Origin: Flavobacterium sp. MFBS3-15
GTDB taxonomy: Bacteria; Bacteroidota; Bacteroidia; Flavobacteriales; Flavobacteriaceae
DNA length: 64,000 nucleotides
Direction: 5' to 3'
NCBI RefSeq assembly: GCF_026107645.2
Contig: NZ_JAPCHV010000011.1
Coordinates: 1-64,000, forward strand
Shown: piece by piece, positions 45,747 to 54,816 of the stretch
Layout: each line of letters opens with the position of its first letter
How positions within the stretch are numbered: position 1 is the first letter of the stretch
Notes under the pieces: generated by a model
Seen by the model: only the letters and a program-made list of their open reading frames with translations
The model's database searches: none
What the model was told of the DNA's origin: nothing
Translations under genes and position numbers: made by a program

Positions 45747-46664
45747 ATGAGTAGGAGGATTTTATCATTAATGGTTTTCTTTACCATGGTATCTACGGCA
45801 GCTTTTGCACAGTCTAATATTCTGAATGCAAAAACTCCGGCAGAGATTGGTAAAAAAACAGCTGCACAGGATTCGTTGGATAATGACAATCCGCTTCCCT
45901 ATGGCTATGTAGGTGACAGGGATGTGTTGCTTGCAAGGAAGGTTTGGGAACGCATTGACCTTGACCAAAGGGTGAACTTCCCAATGTATTTCCCTGTTGA
46001 AGGCAATTTAGGCCCGGACAGGAAACCACTTTATGATGTGCTGATCGAGGCTATACGTGATGGTAAGATTACTGAAGTTTATGACGACAGCTATTTTACT
46101 ACCAAAAAAACCTTCAAGGATATCGAAGCTTCACTTTCTTCAATCGACACCACAGATGCCGGTAAGGAAGAAATGAGTACTGACATGGCCGCTTACAGGT
46201 CAGGAAAGAAGACAATTTCTGAGCAGTACATTACAAGGACTGACCTTAAAGCGTACCACGTTGCCGGTTATGAAGTTGTAGGCTTGTGGTATTTTGACAA
46301 GCGCCAGGGCGAATTGAAGTACAGGATGCTTGGTATTTCACCAATGCTTCCGGATGTATTTACTGTAGGCAAGCCTGATGTTGAGCCTGAATATTTCGCT
46401 AACACATGGGTGTATTTCCCTGCGGCACGCGATGTACTTCACAAAGCTAAAGCGTTCAACGAAAGGAACTCGGCTATGCCAATCACCTTCGACCACCTTT
46501 TGAATTCACGTCGCTTTAGTGGTGTGATCTATAAAGAGGAGAATGTTTACGGTGACAGGCTTGTTGAAGATTATCAGAAAGATAACTCCCAAATGCAGCT
46601 TCTTGAAGCAGAGCGTATCAAGGATAAGATACGTAACTTCGAGCAGGATATGTGGAATTACTAA
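45747..46664 (+). CDS. gldN: T9SS ring protein GldN
   Basis: The 305-residue protein has a signal peptide (about 1-21, ending AFAQ) and the GldN/PorN domain: YGYVGDRDVLLARKVWERIDLDQRVNFPMYFP, LYDVLIEAIRDGKITEVYDD, and LKYRMLGISPMLPDVF. It forms the periplasmic ring with GldK. A terminator follows 28 bases after the stop. Confidence 0.97.
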   Translation: MSRRILSLMVFFTMVSTAAFAQSNILNAKTPAEIGKKTAAQDSLDNDNPLPYGYVGDRDVLLARKVWERIDLDQRVNFPMYFPVEGNLGPDRKPLYDVLIEAIRDGKITEVYDDSYFTTKKTFKDIEASLSSIDTTDAGKEEMSTDMAAYRSGKKTISEQYITRTDLKAYHVAGYEVVGLWYFDKRQGELKYRMLGISPMLPDVFTVGKPDVEPEYFANTWVYFPAARDVLHKAKAFNERNSAMPITFDHLLNSRRFSGVIYKEENVYGDRLVEDYQKDNSQMQLLEAERIKDKIRNFEQDMWNY

Positions 46665-46690
46665 TCTCATTCGTCCAAAATAACAAAAAC

Positions 46691-46722
46691 TCTTACCCTT
46701 GTGGTAAGAGTTTTTTATTTTT
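46691..46722 (+). terminator. Terminator of gldKLMN
   Basis: CTCTTACC/GGTAAGAG stem with a 5-base loop and six T residues, starting 27 bases after the gldN stop. Confidence 0.88.
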
Positions 46723-46727
46723 ACCCC

Positions 46728-47765
46728 ATGAAAGATTTTATTATTGTAGGTGGCGGCATCGCGGGGATAAGTTTTGCGGAGACAGCTTTCCGGGCAGGCA
46801 AGACCTTTACTGTGGTTTCTGATGATTCGCAGAATTCCTCGCTTGTAGCCGGTGGATTGTACAATCCTGTTATCCTGAAAAGGCTCAATATGCCCCAGGA
46901 TGCAGTCGCTCACATGGCATTCATCAAGCCGTTTTATAAATCTATTGAAGAGCGATTGAAAATCAGGTTTGATGTGCATATGCCAATCTACAGGAAGTTT
47001 GCCTCTGTAGAAGAGCAAAACAACTGGTTTGCCGCAGCAGATAAGCCGGGATTGGATCAGTTCCTTTCGCTTAACATCATTCACAAAAATTATCCGTGCC
47101 TGCCTTCTCCATATGGCTTTGGCGAGGTGATGCATACCGGCTACCTGGATACGGCAGCGTTAGTTTCGGGTTACCATAACTTCCTTAGGCAGAGCGACAG
47201 CCTTATTGAGGAAAAATTCAATCATGATGCCCTAGTGCTTCATGATGATTACTTAGAGTATAAAGGTGTAATGGCCACGAACATCATTTTTGCCGAAGGT
47301 TTCGGTATAAAGAAAAATCCCTTCTTCACTAATTTGCCACTCAACGGCACAAAGGGCGAAATGCTCATTATTGAAGCGCCGGGACTCGAACTGGACGTCA
47401 TCATCAAAGCGGATGTCTTTATCCTGCCATTAGGCAATACCCTTTTCAAGGTAGGGGCCACTTATGAATGGGAAGACAAAACCAATATACCTACCGAAGC
47501 GGCTCGTACTGAACTTTGCTCCAGGCTGGAGGAGATTATAACCTGCGATTACCAAGTAGTAAACCAATTGGCAGGCATTAGGCCAACTACGAAAGACCGC
47601 AAACCCCTCCTAGGCACACATCCGAATCATAAGAATGTACATCTGCTTAATGGGCTTGGTACACGCGGTGTAATGCTGGGTCCGCCTATGGCAAAAGAAT
47701 TATTTGACTCTATTATTTCCGGGAATCCTGTGAGGAAGGAAGTAAATCTGGAGCGGTTTATGTAA
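46728..47765 (+). CDS. FAD-dependent oxidoreductase (DadA/glycine-oxidase type)
   Basis: The 345-residue protein opens with the dinucleotide-binding motif DFIIVGGGIAGISFAETAF and shows FAD-family segments further on (NIIFAEGFGIKKNPFF; LPLNGTKGEMLIIE; LAGIRPTTKDRKPLLGTHP; LNGLGTRGVMLGPPMAK). This matches D-amino-acid-oxidase-like enzymes, which oxidise amines, but the substrate is not readable. The ATG at 46728 is chosen as it sits 5 residues before the Rossmann glycine motif. It follows the gldN terminator. Confidence 0.85.
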   Translation: MKDFIIVGGGIAGISFAETAFRAGKTFTVVSDDSQNSSLVAGGLYNPVILKRLNMPQDAVAHMAFIKPFYKSIEERLKIRFDVHMPIYRKFASVEEQNNWFAAADKPGLDQFLSLNIIHKNYPCLPSPYGFGEVMHTGYLDTAALVSGYHNFLRQSDSLIEEKFNHDALVLHDDYLEYKGVMATNIIFAEGFGIKKNPFFTNLPLNGTKGEMLIIEAPGLELDVIIKADVFILPLGNTLFKVGATYEWEDKTNIPTEAARTELCSRLEEIITCDYQVVNQLAGIRPTTKDRKPLLGTHPNHKNVHLLNGLGTRGVMLGPPMAKELFDSIISGNPVRKEVNLERFM

Positions 47766-47781
47766 TCCGGTTTCTAAATGC

Positions 47782-47789
47782 TACCTTTG
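47782..47789 (+). promoter_or_regulatory. -7 element of the ABC-F gene
   Basis: TACCTTTG, a perfect TAnnTTTG, ends 20 bases before the ABC-F ATG. It has no clear -33 TTG. Confidence 0.4.
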
Positions 47790-47809
47790 CGCAAAATTGC
47801 AGACATATA

Positions 47810-49723
47810 ATGCTGAACATACATAATTTATCGGTGTCCTTTGGCGGGACTTATTTGTTTGAGGAAGTAACTTTCAGGCTCGGTGCCGGCGACAGGGTAG
47901 GCCTTGTAGGCAAGAATGGCGCGGGTAAGTCGACCATGCTGAAGATCCTTTCCGGAGACATTGCACCTGATTCAGGAGTTATAGCCACCGAGAAGGAAGT
48001 TAGGATTGGCTTCCTTCGACAGGATATCGATTTTGTAAAAGGGCGTACTGTGCTTGATGAAGCCTATCAGGCATTCGAGGAGATTAAAGCTTCCGAGAAG
48101 AAAATCGACGACATCAACCATCAATTGGCGACGCGTACCGACTATGAGAGTGAATCATACTCAAAGCTCATAGAAGACCTAAGCGACCATACGCATCATT
48201 ATGAAATCCTGGGCGGTTACAACTATGTAGGAGATACCGAAAAGATATTGTTAGGCCTGGGCTTCAAACGGGAGGATTTTATTAAGCTAACCGATACCTT
48301 TTCGGGCGGATGGCGCATGCGCATAGAGCTGGCTAAGCTTCTGCTTCAAAACAATGATGTGTTGCTGCTGGATGAGCCTACCAACCACCTTGACATCGAA
48401 AGTATCATCTGGCTCGAATCTTTCCTGAGGAACTATCCGGGTGTAGTGATTATCGTTTCGCACGACAAAATGTTCCTGGACAATGTGACCAACCGTACAA
48501 TTGAAATTTCGCTCGGCAAAATATACGATTTCAACAAACCTTACACGCAATACCTCGACCTTCGTCACGAGATAAGGGAGAAACAGCTGGCTACCCAAAA
48601 AAACCAGGAGAAGAAAATAGAACAGACTGAGAAGCTCATTGAAAAATTCAGGGCCAAAGCATCCAAGGCCTCTATGGCGCAGTCGCTCATCAAAAAGCTT
48701 GATAAAGTGGAGCGCATTGAGGTGGATGAGGACGATAATTCGGTGATGAGCATTTCATTTCCTGTTTCCATAACACCGGGCCGTGTTGTTGTTGAAGCTG
48801 AACACGTGACGAAAAAATATGGTGATAAAACCATCCTGAAAGACATAAACCTGCTCGTAGAGCGCGGCAGTAAGATCGCTTTCGTTGGGCAGAATGGTCA
48901 GGGTAAATCGACTCTGATAAAAGCAATTACCAAAGATATCGACTATGAAGGGACTATAAAATTGGGCCATAACGTCCAGCTGGGCTACTTTGCACAAAAC
49001 CAGGCAGAATACCTGAATGGCGAAATTACCCTGCTCGAAACCATGGAGAATGCCGCTACAGATACTAACCGCATGAAAGTGCGTGACATGTTGGGTGCTT
49101 TCCTATTCCGTGGGGATGATGTAGAGAAAAAGGTAAAGGTGCTTTCCGGGGGTGAGAGAAACAGGCTTGCATTATGTAAACTCCTACTGCAACCGATAAA
49201 TGTGCTGGTAATGGACGAACCTACCAACCACCTCGACATCAAGTCTAAGAATGTTCTGAAAGTCGCCCTGCAAAAGTTTGAAGGCACGTTGCTGCTTGTA
49301 TCGCACGACAGGGATTTTCTTCAGGGCATGGCCAACACGGTTTATGAATTTAAGGACCAAAAGATAAGGGAGTATTTGGGTGATATCAATTTTTATCTGG
49401 AGCAGCGCAACCTGCAAAATATGCGCGAGGTGGAGAAAAAGGATCCGGTAGTAAAGGAGACTACTAAGGTTGCGCCAAAGCAACCGGTATCCTACGAAGA
49501 CCAAAAAAAGAACAAGACCCTGCAAAACCGCCTTTCAAAAATAGAAGGCCAGATACAGGAACTTGAAAAGGAAATACAAAAGGACGACCGCGCACTGGCA
49601 GAGCATCCTGAAAAGCTTATGGGAGATGCTTCATTCTTTTCTGCTTATGAAAAGAAAAAGAAAGACCTCGACGCCCTGATGGAAGAATGGGAAATAGTAC
49701 AGGAAGAAATGGAAAATGCATAA
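47810..49723 (+). CDS. ABC-F family ATPase (translation factor type)
   Basis: The 637-residue protein has two ABC domains without transmembrane parts. Walker A motifs are GKNGAGKST and GQNGQGKST, signatures FSGGWRMRIELAKLLL and LSGGERNRLALCKLLL, and both Walker B segments read LLLDEPTNHLDIES and VMDEPTNHLDIKS. Between them is a linker with KKIEQTEKLIEKFRAKASKASMAQS (P-site tRNA interaction motif region), and the C-terminus is a coiled coil. ABC-F proteins act on the ribosome; some protect against antibiotics, others resolve stalling. This one resembles Uup/EttA-like housekeeping members. It ends at a strong terminator. Confidence 0.95.
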   Translation: MLNIHNLSVSFGGTYLFEEVTFRLGAGDRVGLVGKNGAGKSTMLKILSGDIAPDSGVIATEKEVRIGFLRQDIDFVKGRTVLDEAYQAFEEIKASEKKIDDINHQLATRTDYESESYSKLIEDLSDHTHHYEILGGYNYVGDTEKILLGLGFKREDFIKLTDTFSGGWRMRIELAKLLLQNNDVLLLDEPTNHLDIESIIWLESFLRNYPGVVIIVSHDKMFLDNVTNRTIEISLGKIYDFNKPYTQYLDLRHEIREKQLATQKNQEKKIEQTEKLIEKFRAKASKASMAQSLIKKLDKVERIEVDEDDNSVMSISFPVSITPGRVVVEAEHVTKKYGDKTILKDINLLVERGSKIAFVGQNGQGKSTLIKAITKDIDYEGTIKLGHNVQLGYFAQNQAEYLNGEITLLETMENAATDTNRMKVRDMLGAFLFRGDDVEKKVKVLSGGERNRLALCKLLLQPINVLVMDEPTNHLDIKSKNVLKVALQKFEGTLLLVSHDRDFLQGMANTVYEFKDQKIREYLGDINFYLEQRNLQNMREVEKKDPVVKETTKVAPKQPVSYEDQKKNKTLQNRLSKIEGQIQELEKEIQKDDRALAEHPEKLMGDASFFSAYEKKKKDLDALMEEWEIVQEEMENA

Positions 49724-49726
49724 AAT

Positions 49727-49756
49727 AAAAGTCTCCGCCGCGGCGGAGACTTTTTG
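49727..49756. terminator. Bidirectional terminator, near-perfect palindrome
   Basis: AAAGTCTCCGCC directly facing GGCGGAGACTTT, with A and T runs outside. It separates the convergent ABC-F gene and the small lipoprotein gene. Confidence 0.88.
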
Positions 49757-49757
49757 T

Positions 49758-50060
49758 TTAATTCTGAGTCTTAATCTCTACTTCTTTCTTTTTGTTGGTG
49801 ATAGTCACATTATTTTGTTTTTCACCATCCTTGCTTTTAATGCTTACCCCATCCTGGCCAACGCTGATTGAGGTTCCATCCGGTTCCTTTTCAACTGTCG
49901 TGGTTGTTGTGGTTGTAGTGTTGTTGGTTTGTGGTTGCGGCGTAGGTTCCGGAGCCGGGTTTTCAACAGGCGGAGGAGTTACAGGAACCGTCTCTTCTTT
50001 CTTTTTGCAGGAGGCCAAAAGTACGATTGACAATCCTGCCATAATAATTACTTTCTTCAT
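49758..50060 (-). CDS. Small lipoprotein with a Pro/Thr-rich linker
   Basis: The 100-residue protein has a lipobox (SIVLLASC, Cys18) followed by KKKEETVPVTPPP and a Pro/Gln/Asn/Thr region containing a run of nine Thr. A short C-terminal segment then has repeated charged strands (GTSISVGQDGVSIKSKDG; NVTITNKKKEVEIKTQN). It has no known domain. It may be anchored in the outer membrane. Confidence 0.65.
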   Translation of the reverse strand: MKKVIIMAGLSIVLLASCKKKEETVPVTPPPVENPAPEPTPQPQTNNTTTTTTTTVEKEPDGTSISVGQDGVSIKSKDGEKQNNVTITNKKKEVEIKTQN

Positions 50061-50154
50061 GTTATTTACTTTGTGGTTATTAATGCAGCTTAAAATTAAC
50101 CATTCTGTAAGGTATTATATATAAAACTATCTTAAAGTTAACGTTTTGCACCTA

Positions 50155-51123
50155 TTATGCTATCAAACCAATGCTTTTAGAATGTTCAATTGCCTCGCTG
50201 CTGTCTTTAAAATAACAGACTGCAACTCCCATGGACTCGATATTTTTGAGGGCCTTCAGTGCTTTACCCTTTTTATGCCTGCCCGTCTGCCGGATATATA
50301 CAGCCTTTAAAGTAACGGGAAAAATCTTGCATACGGCCTCATAAAGGTAAGGATCATGTTGTGAGTCATCTCCTAGCAGGGTGTACTGCAGGTGTGGATA
50401 AAACTCAAGTATATGCTTTATCTTGTCGAATTTATGGTTGTGGTTGCCACGCCCGGTAACAAAAAAATCCATGAGGCTGGTTTTGATGTCTTTCAGCAAA
50501 AGGACACCGCGGGGCAACTCGTGCTTTTCGGTAAACTTGACAATGAAGCTGTACAGGTTCCATTCGCTGCTGGACACATAGAAAAATGCATTGGTCTCTT
50601 CTTTGGTATTTCGTCCGGCAGTACTCAGTGCCTGATAGTGCGGTACAACGTCATCGTATATTTTGCGCTTGTTGATGTTTTTCCATAAAAGGATATATAG
50701 CTTCTTAAAGGCATTTCGGGTATGCGAAACAAGGAAAGTATCATCTATGTCTGAAATGAAGCCCAAATTGCCCTCAAAAGGCCGGATGTAAGTACCTTTC
50801 TCCCTTATTTCTTCCCCATCATGGAAAATGCTTACATAATAGTCTGTCCATCCGTGGCTTAATTCCTTATTAAGGGGAATACAGAATTTAAAATAGCCAT
50901 CGTCCAAAGCTTTCGTATGAATTTTCATCCCATTGTGGTCCAGGTATACATCGGCATTAGGTATTGTCTTGATGCGGAACATCCGGATAATTGATTTCGC
51001 ATTCTTAAAACGTTTCTTCTCAAATTCATAGTTGCCTGCCGTATTTGGCCGGAAAATATGTCCAAAAACGATGAGTTCCTGCTCATTGGCATAGCCTCTG
51101 TAGAGTTTTAAAACTGGCTTCAT
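50155..51123 (-). CDS. App1-type phosphatidate phosphatase domain protein (DUF2183)
   Basis: The 322-residue protein has the App1/DUF2183 catalytic domain of the HAD-like kind, with the DxDxT motif in GFISDIDDTFLVSHT and later YTLLGDDSQHDPYLYEAVCKIFP. The N-terminal 120 residues form a beta-rich domain. Family members dephosphorylate phosphatidate or related phosphomonoesters. It is divergent, 66 bases away, from a lipid kinase gene; together these suggest control of phosphatidate and diacylglycerol, which is inference from context. Confidence 0.87.
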   Translation of the reverse strand: MKPVLKLYRGYANEQELIVFGHIFRPNTAGNYEFEKKRFKNAKSIIRMFRIKTIPNADVYLDHNGMKIHTKALDDGYFKFCIPLNKELSHGWTDYYVSIFHDGEEIREKGTYIRPFEGNLGFISDIDDTFLVSHTRNAFKKLYILLWKNINKRKIYDDVVPHYQALSTAGRNTKEETNAFFYVSSSEWNLYSFIVKFTEKHELPRGVLLLKDIKTSLMDFFVTGRGNHNHKFDKIKHILEFYPHLQYTLLGDDSQHDPYLYEAVCKIFPVTLKAVYIRQTGRHKKGKALKALKNIESMGVAVCYFKDSSEAIEHSKSIGLIA

Positions 51124-51188
51124 GAAAATTTATAAGTTTGATAAGAGTTTACCGATTCCATTTCTTTAAATTTAATCAAAAATTCAGG

Positions 51189-52067
51189 ATGGATGCCCTA
51201 AAGAAATGTTTATTGATTGTTAATCCCATTGCAGGTGGAAATGATAAGGCCGAAATAGTCAATGCATCACTAGAATATGCTGCAGGTGAAGGTATTAAGC
51301 TGATTGAATTTGAAACTACGGGAAAAGAGGATGAAAGTGCCATCCGTTCGCTGTATAAGGAGCATAAACCGGAGCGTATTCTTGTAGTGGGAGGCGATGG
51401 CACCATAAAAATGGTTGCTGAGGCAGTAGAGAATCTTAACGTAATAATTGGAGTGCTGCCTGCCGGATCGGCTAATGGACTTTCCGTGGATTTAGAGTTG
51501 CCCAGCGATATCCAGGAAACACTCAGGATCGCATTTCACGGTAATGTTATGGAAATGGATATGGTATGTATTAATGGCAAAAAAAGCCTGCACTTAAGTG
51601 ATATTGGTGTAAATGCTGAATTGATACGCAATTATGAGGGAAGCAACATTCGGGGGAAGCTTGGCTACGCATTACAGGCTATCAACACACTTACAGGACT
51701 TGAACCGCCCTTTCATGCAAAGATACAGGCTAATGGTAAAACAATAGAAACCGAAGCGCGTATGGTGGTGATTGCCAATACGCAACGATACGGCACCGGG
51801 GTGACTATTAACCCTGTCGGGAAAATGGACGATGGCAAATTTGAGATCGTTATTCTAAAAAGCATGGATGTTTTCCTTATAGGCAAAATAATTACCGGCA
51901 ACATACCTTTGGACAGCGAGGAAGATGTGGAAATTATCTCAACCGAAGAAGCGCTTATTACAACCAACGTTCCCGTATGTTTCCAGATTGACGGCGAATA
52001 CTGCGGCGAGGAAGAGCGGCTGGAAATAAAAATGCTTCACAGGCAGATGAAGGTGGCGGTGCCGTAA
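51189..52067 (+). CDS. Diacylglycerol kinase family lipid kinase (YegS/BmrU type)
   Basis: The 292-residue protein has the DAGK catalytic domain: LLIVNPIAGGNDK, then VVGGDGTIKMVAEAV (nucleotide-binding GGDGT) and IGVLPAGSANGLSVDL. Its C-terminal beta domain holds DDGKFEIVIL and FQIDGEYCGEEERLEIK. It phosphorylates lipids such as diacylglycerol using ATP. The ATG at 51189 starts the conserved domain directly; an upstream in-frame start adds 17 unlikely residues. It is divergent from the App1-type phosphatase. Confidence 0.92.
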   Translation: MDALKKCLLIVNPIAGGNDKAEIVNASLEYAAGEGIKLIEFETTGKEDESAIRSLYKEHKPERILVVGGDGTIKMVAEAVENLNVIIGVLPAGSANGLSVDLELPSDIQETLRIAFHGNVMEMDMVCINGKKSLHLSDIGVNAELIRNYEGSNIRGKLGYALQAINTLTGLEPPFHAKIQANGKTIETEARMVVIANTQRYGTGVTINPVGKMDDGKFEIVILKSMDVFLIGKIITGNIPLDSEEDVEIISTEEALITTNVPVCFQIDGEYCGEEERLEIKMLHRQMKVAVP

Positions 52068-52078
52068 TTATGGTAAGT

Positions 52079-52131
52079 GTGTCAGACAGCTTTTTTGTAG
52101 AGACGGATTGCCCCCGTCTGGTTGCTGACAT
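52079..52131. repeat. Imperfect palindrome GTGTCAGACAGC...GTTGCTGACAT
   Basis: GTGTCAG(A)CAGC and GTTGCTGACA face each other around an inner AGACGG...CCGTCT stem (TAGAGACGGATTGCCCCCGTCT). The plus-strand lipid kinase and minus-strand GNAT gene converge here, so it may act as a terminator, but its sequence is typical of dispersed repeats. Confidence 0.5.
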
Positions 52132-52167
52132 AGAATTATATTATGCAGGTAAAGCGTCTATCTTACG

Positions 52168-53394
52168 TTATTTAAACGGGCTTCGTTCTTTCCATTCCAC
52201 TTTTGGGTCGAAGTACGGGAATAGTTTCGACATGAACGCGTTCAATAATGGGTTAGTGTGCTTTATCATGCCGTATACTTCCTCGGCTTTGGCTCCAACC
52301 GAACTCTTAATCTCCATGGCCGATCGGGCAAAAACAACTTGCTTAAATCCTTTTTTGATGGCATAGCTCACCATGTCGTACAGCATGTTCAGGTACAGCA
52401 TTTTCTCCTTTTGGATAGCGTCATCGTAACCCAAAAAATAGGTGTCCATGTCAGGGCCGTTTTTGATGAGCGTGTTAAACCCTACCAGTTTGCCGTCAAG
52501 AAAGTACCCGTAGAATAGAAAATCATCTTTCAAATGTTCTTTAAAAGCTTCAAAGTGGTCTTTCGGCAAGTGGAAAGTATTGAAAGAGGCATTCCCGGCA
52601 ACGGTAAGGTACAGCTCGTGGATGCGGTCCTGCTGCTCACGGATATTTTCTAAAGTCAGTTTCCGCTTTTCGATGCCCTCCGCTTTTTTGCGGGCGCGGT
52701 TGTACTGGGTGCGATATTTGGTATTCAGGTCGGCGAGGTAGTCCTCAATGCTGCCCCAATTTTCCTTTATGGAAAAGATCATATTAGGCTGTGTGCAGAA
52801 CTGGTAATACCCCTTAAATCCTGCGGCTTTGAAATCGGGCAACTCTTCACGGTTGAAATCCTTTATGGCAAGCACGTGCATGTACACGCACTTTTTGCGA
52901 TAGTCGCGGGCGATATGCTGCAGTGACCTCTGTAATAGGGATAACGCTGCTGTTTCAGGAATGGCATCAGTAAGCAGGTAGGCATTTTGTCCTGTCAGCG
53001 TATTGTTGCCGATGACCAGTATGTGTGAGGAGAATTGCCTGAAAATATAATCTTTCAGGCAGAAACTTTTCTTTTCCTCCACAAACGTATTTACACGGCT
53101 AAGATTGATGTATTGTACCAGGGCAATGCCGCAGAGTTTGCCATCCTTCAAGAGCCCAACGAAGTGGCACTCCATGTTTTCGGGAGCCGACTTTTCAAGT
53201 ACGCACAGGTAATTGCGCTTAAGAAACGCATTTTCTTCGGCAATTGTATCCCATGTTGCGGGGAGTGCTGCCGCAGTACTAAAAATGGTAAAAGAAAAGT
53301 TTTGATCCAAAATTGTAGTTTCACAAAAGCCCCCAAAAATGCTGAAACCTCGGGGAGCCGTGTTGCTTTTACATAATGATATGTTTATTCCCAT
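52168..53394 (-). CDS. GNAT/BioF2-like acyltransferase family protein
   Basis: The 408-residue protein has a C-terminal GNAT-like domain: YLADLNTKYRTQYNRARKKAEGI, FLFYGYFLDGKLVGFNTLIKNGPDMDTYFLGYDDA and LYDMVSYAIKKGFKQVVFARSAMEIKSSVGA. The N-terminal half is a related domain with DGKLCGIALVQYINLSR. It resembles peptidoglycan-bridge or BioF2-type acetyltransferases; no substrate is clear. The ATG at 53394 is preferred and overlaps the upstream gene stop by 10 bases, so the pair is cotranscribed. Confidence 0.75.
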   Translation of the reverse strand: MGINISLCKSNTAPRGFSIFGGFCETTILDQNFSFTIFSTAAALPATWDTIAEENAFLKRNYLCVLEKSAPENMECHFVGLLKDGKLCGIALVQYINLSRVNTFVEEKKSFCLKDYIFRQFSSHILVIGNNTLTGQNAYLLTDAIPETAALSLLQRSLQHIARDYRKKCVYMHVLAIKDFNREELPDFKAAGFKGYYQFCTQPNMIFSIKENWGSIEDYLADLNTKYRTQYNRARKKAEGIEKRKLTLENIREQQDRIHELYLTVAGNASFNTFHLPKDHFEAFKEHLKDDFLFYGYFLDGKLVGFNTLIKNGPDMDTYFLGYDDAIQKEKMLYLNMLYDMVSYAIKKGFKQVVFARSAMEIKSSVGAKAEEVYGMIKHTNPLLNAFMSKLFPYFDPKVEWKERSPFK

Positions 53395-53864
53395 GCGCAA
53401 AGTATGCCGCCCATTATTGTCAGGCATACGATAAAGTATCCGGCGTTGATTAAAATGTATTTCCAGCTTTTGCCCTCAAATTGGGCATTGATTCCAATTG
53501 ACGGCAGTATGATAAACAGCCCTGCCATAAACCCGTGCAGGGCACCATGCTTAAAGGTGCGGAAATTATGGGCGTAATCAGCCATGAAAGCGGTATATGA
53601 GGGTTTAACTTTTGCAAGGTCACCGCCGGTAAGCTGCAATGCACCTATCTGGTGGATAACGAGTGTAGGCAATATAAACGCCAGCATGAACGAAAAAATG
53701 AGTGTGAGCCCAAATACTTTGAGCATATTGGCTTTGCGTGCGCTTTCTTCTGTAATTCCTGTTTCGCGCATCCATATGGTACCGAAAACATTTTTATTAT
53801 ACCATATAAAGCCTATTGGCAGGGTTACAATTGTTGCCACCAGAATGGCCGGAAAATTCATCAT
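53385..53864 (-). CDS. DUF1761 family membrane protein
   Basis: The 159-residue protein has four transmembrane helices and the DUF1761 sequence pattern: FIWYNKNVFGTIWMRETGITEE at the N-terminus, then a middle pair of helices and HNFRTFKHGALHGFMAGLFI. The function of DUF1761 is unknown. Its stop overlaps the GNAT-like gene start by 10 bases. Confidence 0.82.
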   Translation of the reverse strand: MMNFPAILVATIVTLPIGFIWYNKNVFGTIWMRETGITEESARKANMLKVFGLTLIFSFMLAFILPTLVIHQIGALQLTGGDLAKVKPSYTAFMADYAHNFRTFKHGALHGFMAGLFIILPSIGINAQFEGKSWKYILINAGYFIVCLTIMGGILCAWE

Positions 53865-53939
53865 GATTGCTTTGTTTTATGGTTTGTTACAACAAATTTA
53901 TATTATTTGCTTTAAACCATTCGATTTTATAATGAATAA

Positions 53940-54275
53940 TTATTTCCTGTATAGGTATTTCGCGAAATGCCACAATGTCCTGTTGGTTAAGTAGTTGCTG
54001 TTTCCTTCGTTGCTGTATGCCTCCCGCTCGAAACTGATGTTGCGGTAGGCGGATTTTGCATCTTTATACCGTAGACGATTGATAAGGTATTCTGTTACAT
54101 ACCAAAGGTAAAAAGGAAGGATGAGCAGTTCGACCTGTTGTCGGAGATGGATGCGCTCGTGGTTAATTAGCACTTTGTTTTCTTTCATCTTTTGGTCATG
54201 AACCAAAATGAAGGGGAACAGCGCCATAGCAGCGTAACCTTTCGGGATTAAATATTTGGTGGTGACGACGATCAT
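53940..54275 (-). CDS. Small HExxH-containing protein, possible minimal metallopeptidase
   Basis: The 111-residue protein contains NHERIHLRQQVELLILPFYLWYVTEYLINR, an HExxH motif within a helix followed by a hydrophobic segment, and further on the acidic segment SFEREAYSN. HExxH plus a downstream Glu is the zinc site of gluzincin-type peptidases, and the arrangement recalls the M56/BlaR1 peptidase core. It may be a peptidase remnant or an active small enzyme. The ATG at 54275 is preferred, because the upstream alternative at 54302 would lie within the duplicated DUF5522 fragment. Confidence 0.62.
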   Translation of the reverse strand: MIVVTTKYLIPKGYAAMALFPFILVHDQKMKENKVLINHERIHLRQQVELLILPFYLWYVTEYLINRLRYKDAKSAYRNISFEREAYSNEGNSNYLTNRTLWHFAKYLYRK

Positions 54276-54280
54276 TAATG

Positions 54281-54356
54281 TAAAGTTCTTAAATTTACAC
54301 ATGTGACAGGGTCAAATTTTGAATAATTTAATTAAAGGGGGAAATTATTGTTCTAG
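54281..54356 (+). pseudogene. Decayed duplicate of the DUF5522 gene start
   Basis: Over about 76 bases this stretch aligns to 54795-54871, the promoter-proximal region and first 18 codons of the intact DUF5522 gene. An inserted G puts TGA directly after ATG, and several further changes follow. Similarity stops near 54356. It is a broken copy separated from the intact gene by a foreign-looking small gene. Confidence 0.7.
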
Positions 54357-54436
54357 AATGATGTTTATTAATCCCGTCTTAAATAAGTTACTGAATTTTG
54401 GTAAAACGTTTGAAAAGATCTAACGTAACATAGGAA

Positions 54437-54715
54437 ATGAATAAAGAAAAATTTATAGCACAAATTCTTTCTGGTCATACATGCGAGTATATTTATGAGA
54501 ATGAATCAAATGAAACAACAGGCATGATAAAGGTATGGTTGCATGACAGTAATATTATTTTAACCCACGAGGAATGTCCGAAAGGGTCACAATATGATGA
54601 ATCTTTATATATAAAAGATGAAGTACATAAATTTAGTTCTTTTGAGGAACTTGGCGATTTTTTTGATAAAAAAAGCATTGTTTATAATAAATTCAAATCG
54701 TACTTTGGGTTTTAA
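54437..54715 (+). CDS. Small AT-rich gene of unknown function
   Basis: The 92-residue protein has no signal peptide or transmembrane helix and no recognised domain. It is rich in Asp, Glu, Ser, Asn, Lys, Tyr and Phe and begins MNKEKFIAQILSGHTCEYIY. AT content is far above that of the neighbours, and it lies exactly between the decayed and intact DUF5522 copies. This suggests that it came with the rearrangement that duplicated the DUF5522 start. Immunity or addiction roles are possible, but nothing in the sequence shows one. Confidence 0.6.
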   Translation: MNKEKFIAQILSGHTCEYIYENESNETTGMIKVWLHDSNIILTHEECPKGSQYDESLYIKDEVHKFSSFEELGDFFDKKSIVYNKFKSYFGF

Positions 54716-54816
54716 GAAAATCTCCTTTTTTGAGCACACCCGGGAATTTGTATAAATTAGTATAGTTACCTTAGATTTAAGCCAGCCATAAATCTAAAGT
54801 TCCTAAATTTGCGCGT

